Source: Bacteriovoracaceae bacterium
GTDB lineage: Bacteria; Bdellovibrionota; Bacteriovoracia; Bacteriovoracales; Bacteriovoracaceae
Assembly: GCA_023151145.1 (NCBI GenBank)
Contig: JAKLJM010000070.1
Span: forward strand, 1 to 8,979
Reading direction: 5' to 3'
DNA length: 8,979 nt
Part shown: piece by piece, positions 1 through 6,850 of the stretch
How the letters are laid out: each line of letters opens with the position of its first letter
Numbering within the stretch: the stretch's first letter is position 1
Translations under genes and position numbers: made by a program
Notes under the pieces: model-generated
The model's database searches: none
What the model was told of the DNA's origin: nothing
Seen by the model: only the letters and a program-made list of their open reading frames with translations

Positions 1-402
1 CAAACAGAAATTATCTTAATGTCGATGACTGTTGTTTTGATTCTTTGTTCAATGGGTCTGGCATACTACATTTACGTAAAAAATGATCACCAAAAAATGC
101 GTGATAGTTTAAAAGCGAAATTTTCAAATCTTTGGTCAATTTCAAACAACAAATTCAAAGTTGATGAATTATATGAAACAGTCATTATTAATCCACTTTA
201 TAAATTTGGTGGGTTTTTAGTTGATGTTGTTGAAACACATATCATCAATGGCGTTGTTAAAGCTTTAACAAAAGGGACAACGGAAACTGGTAGTTACTTA
301 AATGAAACAAAGCCAGAGAAATTGGATATGGGAATTCTTTACATCGTTGTAGGGATGACAATTTTAATTACAGCAATTTTTAACGCTTTCATGTTTAGAT
401 AG
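1..402 (+). CDS. nuoL: NADH-quinone oxidoreductase subunit L, C-terminal part (partial at left edge)
   Basis: This is the end of the largest antiporter-like membrane subunit of respiratory complex I, which helps couple NADH:quinone electron transfer to proton export across the inner membrane. The frame is open from base 1, so the ATG at 19 is an internal methionine and not a start. The 133 visible residues begin with a hydrophobic helix (about residues 4-25). A long amphipathic stretch follows, carrying the NuoL-type motif KFKVDELYETVIINPL (residues 51-66), and then a last membrane helix (about 110-130) before a TAG stop. This layout of helix, long lateral amphipathic helix and anchoring helix is the known NuoL C-terminus; in solved complex I structures the lateral helix lies along NuoM and NuoN. 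nuoM and nuoN follow directly, which supports the call. MrpA-like antiporter subunits are related, but the gene order argues for NuoL. Confidence 0.93.
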   Translation, partial: QTEIILMSMTVVLILCSMGLAYYIYVKNDHQKMRDSLKAKFSNLWSISNNKFKVDELYETVIINPLYKFGGFLVDVVETHIINGVVKALTKGTTETGSYLNETKPEKLDMGILYIVVGMTILITAIFNAFMFR

Positions 403-415
403 TTAAGAGAGATTT

Positions 416-1900
416 ATGGATCAGTTATTTTTAGTTCAATTTTTAATTCCTCTTCTTTGGGCCATTGGTTTTGTGTTTGCTCCATCGAATAACAAGAAAA
501 CCGTTAAACTTTATGCTTTAATTGGTTCGATTGTTACGCTTTTTTACACAGCAAAACTCTATGCAGCCCTACCAAATCCAGAAGTTCTTACAGAGCTTTT
601 TAAATTTGAGATGCCATTGTTTTTTAATATGACCTATACCTTCGCAATGGATGGTGTCAGTGGAATTTTGGCCATCTTAAACATGTTCCTACTTCTGATT
701 GTTATTATTGCAACTTGGAATGTAGAAACTGAAAAATTAAAACTATACTACTTTTTAATTTTTACATTGGTTTGGGCCGTAAATGGATCATTGCTTGCGA
801 CGAACCTCTATGCGTTCTATATTTTCTGGGAAGCAATGTTGATTCCACTTTTCATCTTAGTTGGTGTGTTTGGTGGAGAAAATAGAAGAATGGCATCGTT
901 CAAATTCTTTATGATGACAGCAGCTGGATCAATTCTCATGTTAGCAGCCATGAGTTATATGTCAGCTCAAGCTTTCAAACTAAATGGATCGTATGACCTG
1001 ACTTATGATGTAATTAAAAATTTAAACTTAGAGTTCGCAGGAGTTTGGTCTCCACAATCATTAATATTCTGGGCCTTCACCATCGCTTTCTTTTTAAAAG
1101 TTCCAGTATTTCCTTTTCACTCATGGTTACCAGACGCGCACGTTGAAGCTCCAACGGCGGGTTCAATTTTTCTAGCAGGTATTTTATTAAAGTTAGGGAT
1201 TTACGGATTTATTCGTTTTGTTATTCCAATGTATCCAGAAGCAGTGGATGCAAACCGCGAGTTGATCATGTATCTCGGCGCAATTGGTGTTATCTACGGA
1301 GCACTAACGGCTTGGGTACAAAAAGATATCAAAAAATTAGTAGCGTTCTCATCTATTTCACACATGGGATATATCGTTGCTGGTATTTTTTCAAACAACC
1401 AAATGGCGGTTAACGGCGCAATTTACCAAATGATTGCTCACGGTATTTCAACGCCAGGACTCTTCATCGCCGTTCACTACTTATACATTAGAAGACATAC
1501 AAAAAAATTAGAACACTTCGGTGGTATCGCCAAAACAATGCCGGTCTTTGCAGTTCTTTTCTTTTTAATTACAGCTGGGTCAATGGCAGTTCCAATGACT
1601 TGTGGATTCGTAGGTGAATTCATGATTACATTTGGATTATTTGAAGTGAATAAAGTTGTAGCGGTCTTAGCGGCAACTGGGATTATTCTTGGGCCAATTT
1701 ATTTATTAAAAATGTATCACAAAACTGCTCTTGGTGAGATGGTTCATGAAGAGAATAAAAATCTTACGGATTTAACTTTCATTGAAAGTTTACCATTGAT
1801 TGTCTTATGTATTATGACAATTGGATTTGGACTCTATCCAAAAATGGTAACAGTCTTCTTTGAATCTTTCGTAAATGGTTTTTTAAGTAACGGACTATAG
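416..1900 (+). CDS. nuoM: NADH-quinone oxidoreductase subunit M
   Basis: This is the central antiporter-like proton-pumping subunit of complex I in the inner membrane. It has 494 residues, close to the usual length of about 500, and is hydrophobic throughout, as expected for about 14 membrane helices. Family residues that form the proton path are visible: E139 in FYIFWEAMLIPL (helix 5), K228 in KVPVFPFHSWLPDAHVEAP (broken helix 7), K259 in LLKLGIYG (helix 8), H316 in SSISHMGY, H342 in MIAHGIS, and E401 in GFVGEF (helix 12, glutamate as is typical of NuoM, where NuoL and NuoN have lysine). The motif preceding E401 reads SMAVPMTCGF, whereas many relatives have a form like SLGLPGTSGF; this is a mild divergence. 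The ATG at 416 has an AAGAGAG ribosome binding site four bases upstream and lies 13 nt after nuoL. It is followed after 7 nt by nuoN, so it belongs to the same operon. Confidence 0.97.
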   Translation: MDQLFLVQFLIPLLWAIGFVFAPSNNKKTVKLYALIGSIVTLFYTAKLYAALPNPEVLTELFKFEMPLFFNMTYTFAMDGVSGILAILNMFLLLIVIIATWNVETEKLKLYYFLIFTLVWAVNGSLLATNLYAFYIFWEAMLIPLFILVGVFGGENRRMASFKFFMMTAAGSILMLAAMSYMSAQAFKLNGSYDLTYDVIKNLNLEFAGVWSPQSLIFWAFTIAFFLKVPVFPFHSWLPDAHVEAPTAGSIFLAGILLKLGIYGFIRFVIPMYPEAVDANRELIMYLGAIGVIYGALTAWVQKDIKKLVAFSSISHMGYIVAGIFSNNQMAVNGAIYQMIAHGISTPGLFIAVHYLYIRRHTKKLEHFGGIAKTMPVFAVLFFLITAGSMAVPMTCGFVGEFMITFGLFEVNKVVAVLAATGIILGPIYLLKMYHKTALGEMVHEENKNLTDLTFIESLPLIVLCIMTIGFGLYPKMVTVFFESFVNGFLSNGL

Positions 1901-1907
1901 GTCAGAT

Positions 1908-3290
1908 ATGGAACAAATGAATTTTTTAAACAATGTATTAGTTTTCATCGGATTTATCTCACTGGCCGTAGTGACGATTAACTGGAAAAGAGACGGAAGA
2001 ATTCTAGGTTTCTTTTTTAACTTAGTTGCTTCATTGGCTTTTTTTGGAATGCTGTTTCAAGCAGACCAATTTCAATTATCAGAACTAGTGGTGATTGAAG
2101 GGAATAAAGTTCTTCTTTTAAAGATTACAGCATTTTTAAATATCTTAATGATGTTATTAAATGGTCATGAAAATCATGAAAAAGTAAAAAGCGCGATCAT
2201 CATTAACTTCATGTTCTTAGGAAGCGTGTTCTTACTTGGTGCAACTGAACTCATTACATTTTATGTAGCACTTGAAACCATTGCTCTTCTAGGATATGCC
2301 CTTGTTTCTTTATCAAATTTAGAATTTTCAAAAGAAGCAGCGGTAAAGTACCTTATTCAAGGTGCAGTAATTTCAACAATCTTTTTGTTGGGAGTAGCGT
2401 TTTATTTAGGTGGAACGGGTTCTCTTGATTTAACAGCTCCACAAGTAATCAATCACCAACTCTATGCTATCGCTGTTGGGATTTTTATCATGGTTACTTT
2501 CTTTAAGCTTGGTGCTTTTCCTTTTCATGCTTGGATGGCGGATGTTTATTCAAATGTGACTTCAGGGAATTTAGCGACGAACTTTTTTGTTTCAAAAATT
2601 ATTGTTGGTTTTAAATTTTTTATTATTCTTCAGGTTCTGATTCCAGCCTGTGAACCACAATTTCAAAACGTTCTCATCAAAGTGATTCAGTTAGTAGCAG
2701 TTGTTTCAGCCTTCTACGGAAACATTATTGCCGTTGTTCAAAAACAATGGAAAAGAATCATTGCTTACTCGTCACTGGCCCATACCGGTTACATGTTAAT
2801 GGCAGTAGCATTAAATCCAGATGAAGCTTTTGAAAAACAATTAATCAGCTTCCTCGTTCTTTATTCATTAACAGCAACTGGAGTTATTTTAATTCTTAAC
2901 CAATTTGCTCAAATTCATAAAGGTCGCGATTATCAATCAATTTTAATTTCGGGTTTTTATAAGAATAAAGTTCTATCTGTTTTATTGATTATCTTTGTTC
3001 TATCGCTTGCCGGTATTCCATTAACTTCAGGATTTGCTCTGAAGTATATGTTATTCACTAATTTCTTTAAAGAAGGTTTCACAATTGAAGCCGTAGCTAT
3101 CTTAATCAGTTCTATTATCGGACTTTCTTACTACATTAAATTTGTAGCAGATCTGTTTGTTGAATCTGAAGAAAAAATGTCGTTACCTGTAATCCGTCCT
3201 AGCTATGGGGAACAACTTGTTCACTTGATTGCTGTCGTTGCTATCATTACAATTGGAATAGTACCGGCACTCTTTTTTCAAGTGAACTAA
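1908..3290 (+). CDS. nuoN: NADH-quinone oxidoreductase subunit N
   Basis: This is the third antiporter-like subunit of complex I, lying next to the quinone-proximal membrane arm. It has 460 residues, slightly shorter than the 485 of Escherichia coli, with many membrane helices. Conserved ion-path residues are present: E123 in ALETIALLGYALV (helix 5), K147 in AAVKYLIQGA, K200 in FFKLGAFPFHAW (helix 7), K230 in FFVSKIIVGF (helix 8) and K379 in GFALKYMLF (helix 12, lysine as in other NuoN). The motif IIAYSSLAHTGYMLMA (residues 284-299) is also typical. Odd point: the usually strong W-x-PDVY-x-GAP-x-P stretch after helix 7 reads WMADVYSNVTSGN (209-221), so both the proline before DVY and the GAP motif are lost. 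The ATG at 1908 is 7 nt after the nuoM stop, and a weak AGG overlaps that stop, which suggests translational coupling. The next gene follows after 6 nt. Confidence 0.95.
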   Translation: MEQMNFLNNVLVFIGFISLAVVTINWKRDGRILGFFFNLVASLAFFGMLFQADQFQLSELVVIEGNKVLLLKITAFLNILMMLLNGHENHEKVKSAIIINFMFLGSVFLLGATELITFYVALETIALLGYALVSLSNLEFSKEAAVKYLIQGAVISTIFLLGVAFYLGGTGSLDLTAPQVINHQLYAIAVGIFIMVTFFKLGAFPFHAWMADVYSNVTSGNLATNFFVSKIIVGFKFFIILQVLIPACEPQFQNVLIKVIQLVAVVSAFYGNIIAVVQKQWKRIIAYSSLAHTGYMLMAVALNPDEAFEKQLISFLVLYSLTATGVILILNQFAQIHKGRDYQSILISGFYKNKVLSVLLIIFVLSLAGIPLTSGFALKYMLFTNFFKEGFTIEAVAILISSIIGLSYYIKFVADLFVESEEKMSLPVIRPSYGEQLVHLIAVVAIITIGIVPALFFQVN

Positions 3291-3293
3291 GGA
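3289..3293 (+). promoter_or_regulatory. Ribosome binding site of the GYF/TPR gene overlapping the nuoN stop
   Basis: AAGGA starts inside the TAA stop of nuoN (3288-3290) and is three bases from the ATG at 3297. The short spacing and the overlap imply that ribosomes finishing nuoN can reinitiate on the TPR gene, which ties the two genes into one mRNA. The start is further supported because the GYF_2-like domain begins within the first few residues. Confidence 0.6.
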
Positions 3294-3296
3294 TTA

Positions 3297-6200
3297 ATGA
3301 CCTTAAAATACAGAATAAAGTTAAAAAACGAACGAATCGTTGGTCCCCTCATTCTCGAGGAGATTGGCGATTTGTTTCTTCAAAACCATCTCAAGGGCTC
3401 CGAAGATTGCCAGGTATTCCCTGTCGGTGATTGGAAAAAACTCTCAACCTTTCCAGAAATCACAAAATATTTAGAAGATTTGGCCAGACAGCAAAAAGTC
3501 AACGCTGAAGCTAGTCAACAAGCACCCATAAAAGATATTCCAAAAGAAACACTTCAAAAAAATGAAACAATAAAAATCGACGAACAACCGGACATCGATG
3601 AAGTAAAAGAGAAATCAGAAATTAGAGAAGCGACGAAAACCACTAGTGATACTGAAGCTGGTTTTAATGAGTTTAAATATTCTCGAGAACTACAAAAAGT
3701 AGACATCGATTATAAGGCCCTCGCTAAAAAACATGGTGTACCTGAAGTCGAAGAAATCGACGAAGACAAAACAAGAATTGTTAACAAAAAAGCGGCTAAA
3801 CCTGTAGAGAAAACAGTTGTTGTAAATCAAGACTGGAAAATTGAACTAGAGCTACAACGCAAAAAAGAAGAAGAAGAAAAAGAAGCAAAAGAAAGAGCAA
3901 AAAGAGATGCAGATGAAGTTGTTCTGAAAAAAAGTGCCATCGAAAAAGCTGCTTCAGAGGCTGCTGTCGTGGTTCATGAAGAAGCGGACAATTCTAATGA
4001 GAGCACACAGTTTCTTCACTTAACGAAAGTTCTACCGTCAATGAACGCAGAGTTGATGCAAGCAGAAGTTGAGCTTGAAAACGAAAGAAAGGTTCAAGAG
4101 AATCGTGCAAGAATTGAAGAAGAAAGAAGAACATTGCATGCATCTCATAAAAAAATCGATGAAGAAAAAATATCGATGCCACCAAAGCGCAGAAAAGGAA
4201 TGACCCCCATCATTGCAATTGCTTTTATGGCAATTTTTTATGTGTTGATGAATCCAGATGAAGAAGTAAAAAAAGATCTGATGGCGCATATGCCAGTAAA
4301 GTTTCCAGCAACATTAAAATATGAAAACGTTGAAGAATCTAAAAAGCTATTGGCAGAAGGTCGAACGCTTTACGCTGAAAATACATATCTAAAAAGGCTA
4401 AAAGCTTCTCAATATTTCGTACAATCCTTATCGAATAAATTTAGTGGTAACGAAGCATTGGGTGATTTGATTTTGGTTTACGCTGAAAATATGAAAAATA
4501 CTAAAAAATCTCAAGAGAGTAATTTAGTAATTTATCGTCTCATTCAACTAGCTGAATCACGTATTTTGTTTGATCTTAATGCGGCAACGGGAACGGCATT
4601 GTTTTATAACAATATTGGAAAATCATTTACCGCAGTTAATGTTGTAAAAGATTATATAAAATCAGGATCAAAAGTATCTACCAAAATTTTAGGATATTAC
4701 TTAGAAAGTTTAATAAACTCGCAAGACTTAGTTGCAGCTAGAGACATTTTTGAAAAATTAGACAAGACCCCTAAAAAATCTTTTGAAGTCTATGGAAGCA
4801 TGATTCATTTTACCGAAATAGATAATAATTTTGAGAAAAGTTCAGCACTTTTAAAAGAGGGACTAAAGTATTATCCAAACTCGGTTCAGTTGTTATTAAA
4901 ACAAGCAGAATATTTATTAAAAGAAAATAATCTAAAAGACTTTGAAGCAACATTGTTAAAGATAACGACACTCAATAGTGAAGGCTCACCTTTTTATACT
5001 GCCAAATATTTAGAGAATATGGGTTATCTTTCGGTGTTAAAAAAGAAAAACAAGGAAGCTGTTACTTTCTTTAAAAAATCATTAGCTCTTTATGAAAACG
5101 AGTCACTTAGAACGAAGCTATCAAACTTAGAATTAAGTGGAGATCAGTTTGCACAAGAACTCATTCTTGAAAGCAAAATTCAAGAACTGCTAAAACGAGC
5201 ACGAGAAGAAAAAGAAAAATTAAACTGGGAAGGAGCATTCAGTTATTCAACAGAAGCCATTGATGCGAATCCAAATCATGTTGAATCGGTTTTACTGCAA
5301 ACAGAAATGCAAATTAATCGTGGTCATTTTGAACAGGCGTTTTATTCGTTAAGAAGAATTCTTCAAGTCTATCCAAACAATGATTCGATCAAAAAAAATC
5401 TTGTTTTGGCATATCTATTCTCACTTCGATTTTCAGATGCACAAAAAGCACTCTTGGAGCTTTCACAATCTAAATTTTCTCAAACCGATGAGTATGCCTT
5501 GTTAATGGCGCAATATTATGAATTAACAAATAATACAATTCAGGCATCTAAGTGGTATTTGGAAGCTATAAAAAGAAATGCTTTGAATGATAATGCAATT
5601 TATAGATTGGCGAAATTCTACATGCGCTATAAGCAATTTGATAATGCCAAAAATAGAATTGTAAAAGCCATTGAACTTGATCCTAAAAATGTAGCTTATC
5701 ATGTGCTAAATGCAGAAATCATGTATGAGAAAGATAGTCCGGAAGTAGCGATTGGTTATATTAGAGATCTGATGAGTGAAAATGGTGAAGATCCTCGTTA
5801 TATGTCGATCATTGCGATTTTTTATTCTCGCTCAGGTCAAATTAAAGATTTTGAATTTTATTATAAAAAAGTTGTTTCTCAAGGAAAACGCGATGAAGAT
5901 TTTTATCGCTACATGATTCGTCTAAATAAATTAAACGACAATGTGAATGATGTTATTTCAAACACCAATGAACTTTTAAAATTAAATCCAGGGGATTTAA
6001 AAACCCGAATGGAGTTTGGTGAATATCTAATGGATCTTAAAAAATATCCAGAGGCACTAGATCAATTCATGGATATTAAACAAAAGCTTTCAAGTTATCC
6101 GCGCGTGCATTTCAATATGGCGCGAGTGTATTTAATGACCGGAGACTTGAAGGCCGCAAAAATTAATGCTGATAAAGAATTTGAAATGAATCCTACCCTC

Positions 6201-6551
6201 GACACTTCTTTATATATTGTCGGAGAGGTTGCTCGACTTCAGGCAAAATACTCAGAAGCAATTGAGAAGCTGGAAAAGGCCATTGCCATTAACCCTAGAT
6301 CTGTTGATTCGTTAATGTCGTTAGGTTGGATTAAATTGAAGCAAAACTTCTACAGTGAGGCTTTTGAGCTTTATAATCGTGCGTTTAGAGAAGATCGCAA
6401 CAATCCTGAAATTCACAAGATGCTTGGGTACTGTTATAAGGCCTCTGGCCAACGCGCACTGGCAAAAGAAAAATTCGAAGACTACCTAAAACTTAGTCCT
6501 GGAGCTAGTGATCGTGCAGAAATAGAGGGTTTAATCCGTCTATTACAATAA
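3297..6551 (+). CDS. Inner-membrane protein with N-terminal GYF_2-like domain and long TPR domain
   Basis: The function is unknown; the architecture is clear. Residues 1-58 resemble the GYF_2 domain (YRIKLKNERIVGPLILEEI, then a QVFPVGDWKKLSTFPEI end), a small bacterial peptide-binding-like fold. Residues about 60-300 are highly charged and probably disordered, with Lys/Glu-rich coiled stretches (about 180-220 and 250-290). One membrane helix lies at about 301-318, preceded by PPKRRK; by the positive-inside rule the N-terminus is cytoplasmic and the C-terminal 760 residues periplasmic. Residues about 345-1084 are helical repeats, with clear TPR units near the end (for example YSEAIEKLEKAIAINP, 985-1000, and YSEAFELYNRAFREDR, 1019-1034). 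TPR arrays normally scaffold protein complexes. The gene starts 6 nt after nuoN with an overlapping ribosome binding site, so it is likely expressed with complex I, though no complex I subunit has this layout. A role in cell-envelope or motility complexes, as for other GYF/TPR proteins of predatory and gliding bacteria, is only a guess. Confidence 0.88.
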   Translation: MTLKYRIKLKNERIVGPLILEEIGDLFLQNHLKGSEDCQVFPVGDWKKLSTFPEITKYLEDLARQQKVNAEASQQAPIKDIPKETLQKNETIKIDEQPDIDEVKEKSEIREATKTTSDTEAGFNEFKYSRELQKVDIDYKALAKKHGVPEVEEIDEDKTRIVNKKAAKPVEKTVVVNQDWKIELELQRKKEEEEKEAKERAKRDADEVVLKKSAIEKAASEAAVVVHEEADNSNESTQFLHLTKVLPSMNAELMQAEVELENERKVQENRARIEEERRTLHASHKKIDEEKISMPPKRRKGMTPIIAIAFMAIFYVLMNPDEEVKKDLMAHMPVKFPATLKYENVEESKKLLAEGRTLYAENTYLKRLKASQYFVQSLSNKFSGNEALGDLILVYAENMKNTKKSQESNLVIYRLIQLAESRILFDLNAATGTALFYNNIGKSFTAVNVVKDYIKSGSKVSTKILGYYLESLINSQDLVAARDIFEKLDKTPKKSFEVYGSMIHFTEIDNNFEKSSALLKEGLKYYPNSVQLLLKQAEYLLKENNLKDFEATLLKITTLNSEGSPFYTAKYLENMGYLSVLKKKNKEAVTFFKKSLALYENESLRTKLSNLELSGDQFAQELILESKIQELLKRAREEKEKLNWEGAFSYSTEAIDANPNHVESVLLQTEMQINRGHFEQAFYSLRRILQVYPNNDSIKKNLVLAYLFSLRFSDAQKALLELSQSKFSQTDEYALLMAQYYELTNNTIQASKWYLEAIKRNALNDNAIYRLAKFYMRYKQFDNAKNRIVKAIELDPKNVAYHVLNAEIMYEKDSPEVAIGYIRDLMSENGEDPRYMSIIAIFYSRSGQIKDFEFYYKKVVSQGKRDEDFYRYMIRLNKLNDNVNDVISNTNELLKLNPGDLKTRMEFGEYLMDLKKYPEALDQFMDIKQKLSSYPRVHFNMARVYLMTGDLKAAKINADKEFEMNPTLDTSLYIVGEVARLQAKYSEAIEKLEKAIAINPRSVDSLMSLGWIKLKQNFYSEAFELYNRAFREDRNNPEIHKMLGYCYKASGQRALAKEKFEDYLKLSPGASDRAEIEGLIRLLQ

Positions 6552-6558
6552 TTCCCGC

Positions 6559-6587
6559 TTGTCATTTCCTCAAGAACTCATTAATAT
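6559..6587 (+). promoter_or_regulatory. Sigma70-type promoter for the tRNA-Ser pair
   Basis: A TTGTCA -35 box (6559-6564) and a TAATAT -10 box (6582-6587) are separated by exactly 17 nt. Transcription would begin near 6594, about 12 nt before the first tRNA. The boxes match the consensus at five and four of six positions. The site lies in the only gap between the TPR gene and the tRNA genes. Inferred from sequence only. Confidence 0.55.
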
Positions 6588-6605
6588 GACACTTACAAAA
6601 AATGC

Positions 6606-6693
6606 GGAGGATTGGCTGAGTGGTCGAAAGCGGCGGTTTTGAAAACCGTTGAACCGAAAGGTTCCGCAGGTTCGAATCCTGTGTCCTCCGCCA
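6606..6693 (+). tRNA. tRNA-Ser (anticodon TGA)
   Basis: The 88-nt cloverleaf has acceptor stem GGAGGAT paired with GTCCTCC, a G discriminator and an encoded CCA end (6691-6693). The anticodon arm GCGGT/ACCGT encloses the loop TTTGAAA with anticodon TGA at 6640-6642, which reads UCA and other UCN serine codons. The long class II variable arm (GAACC, GAAA loop, GGTTC) is the serine hallmark. The T arm is GCAGG-TTCGAAT-CCTGT. It is probably transcribed together with the second serine tRNA 35 nt downstream. Confidence 0.97.
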
Positions 6694-6728
6694 CTTTTTG
6701 TATAAACTCTCTAGTTCGAACTTTTAAT

Positions 6729-6818
6729 GGAGATGTGGGTGAGTGGTCTAAACCAGCACCTTGCTAAGGTGTCGTACGGGAAACCGTACCGTGAGTTCGA
6801 ATCTCACCGTCTCCGCCA
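6729..6818 (+). tRNA. tRNA-Ser (anticodon GCT)
   Basis: The 90-nt cloverleaf has acceptor stem GGAGATG paired with CGTCTCC, a G discriminator and an encoded CCA end (6816-6818). The anticodon arm GCACC/GGTGT encloses TTGCTAA with anticodon GCT at 6763-6765, which reads the AGC and AGU serine codons. The variable arm is a 6-bp stem (GTACGG/CCGTAC) with a GAAA tetraloop, as expected for a class II serine tRNA. The T arm is GTGAG-TTCGAAT-CTCAC. No convincing separate promoter is seen in the 35-nt gap after the first tRNA. Confidence 0.97.
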
Positions 6819-6821
6819 CTT

Positions 6822-6850
6822 TTAATAAATCAAAAATTTTTTTTTATTTT
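6822..6850 (+). terminator. Possible A/T-only terminator after the tRNA-Ser pair
   Basis: A run of nine T (6837-6845), then ATTTT, follows the second tRNA. An all-A/U hairpin (AATAAA and AAAAA against the T tract) can be drawn, but it has no G-C pairs and almost no loop. The tract lies between convergent genes, so it could help end transcription from the tRNA side. The hairpin is weak, hence the low confidence. Confidence 0.3.

Noticed and set aside
19..21. ATG at 19 as the start of a small membrane protein
   Set aside because: The frame is open to the window edge, and the translation is the NuoL C-terminus.
3861..3905. GAA/AAG-rich tract in the TPR gene as a phase-variable microsatellite
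   Set aside because: The tract is imperfect and encodes an ordinary Lys/Glu-rich coiled segment; the frame is intact.
3994..4289. Short minus-strand open frames opposite the TPR gene
   Set aside because: Phe/His/Cys-rich low-complexity translations that mirror the Lys/Glu-rich coding strand; no ribosome binding site or domain.
6701..6706. TATAAA between the two serine tRNAs as a separate promoter
   Set aside because: No -35 box at the right distance (the sequence there lies in the first tRNA's T arm and reads CCTGTG); co-transcription is simpler.
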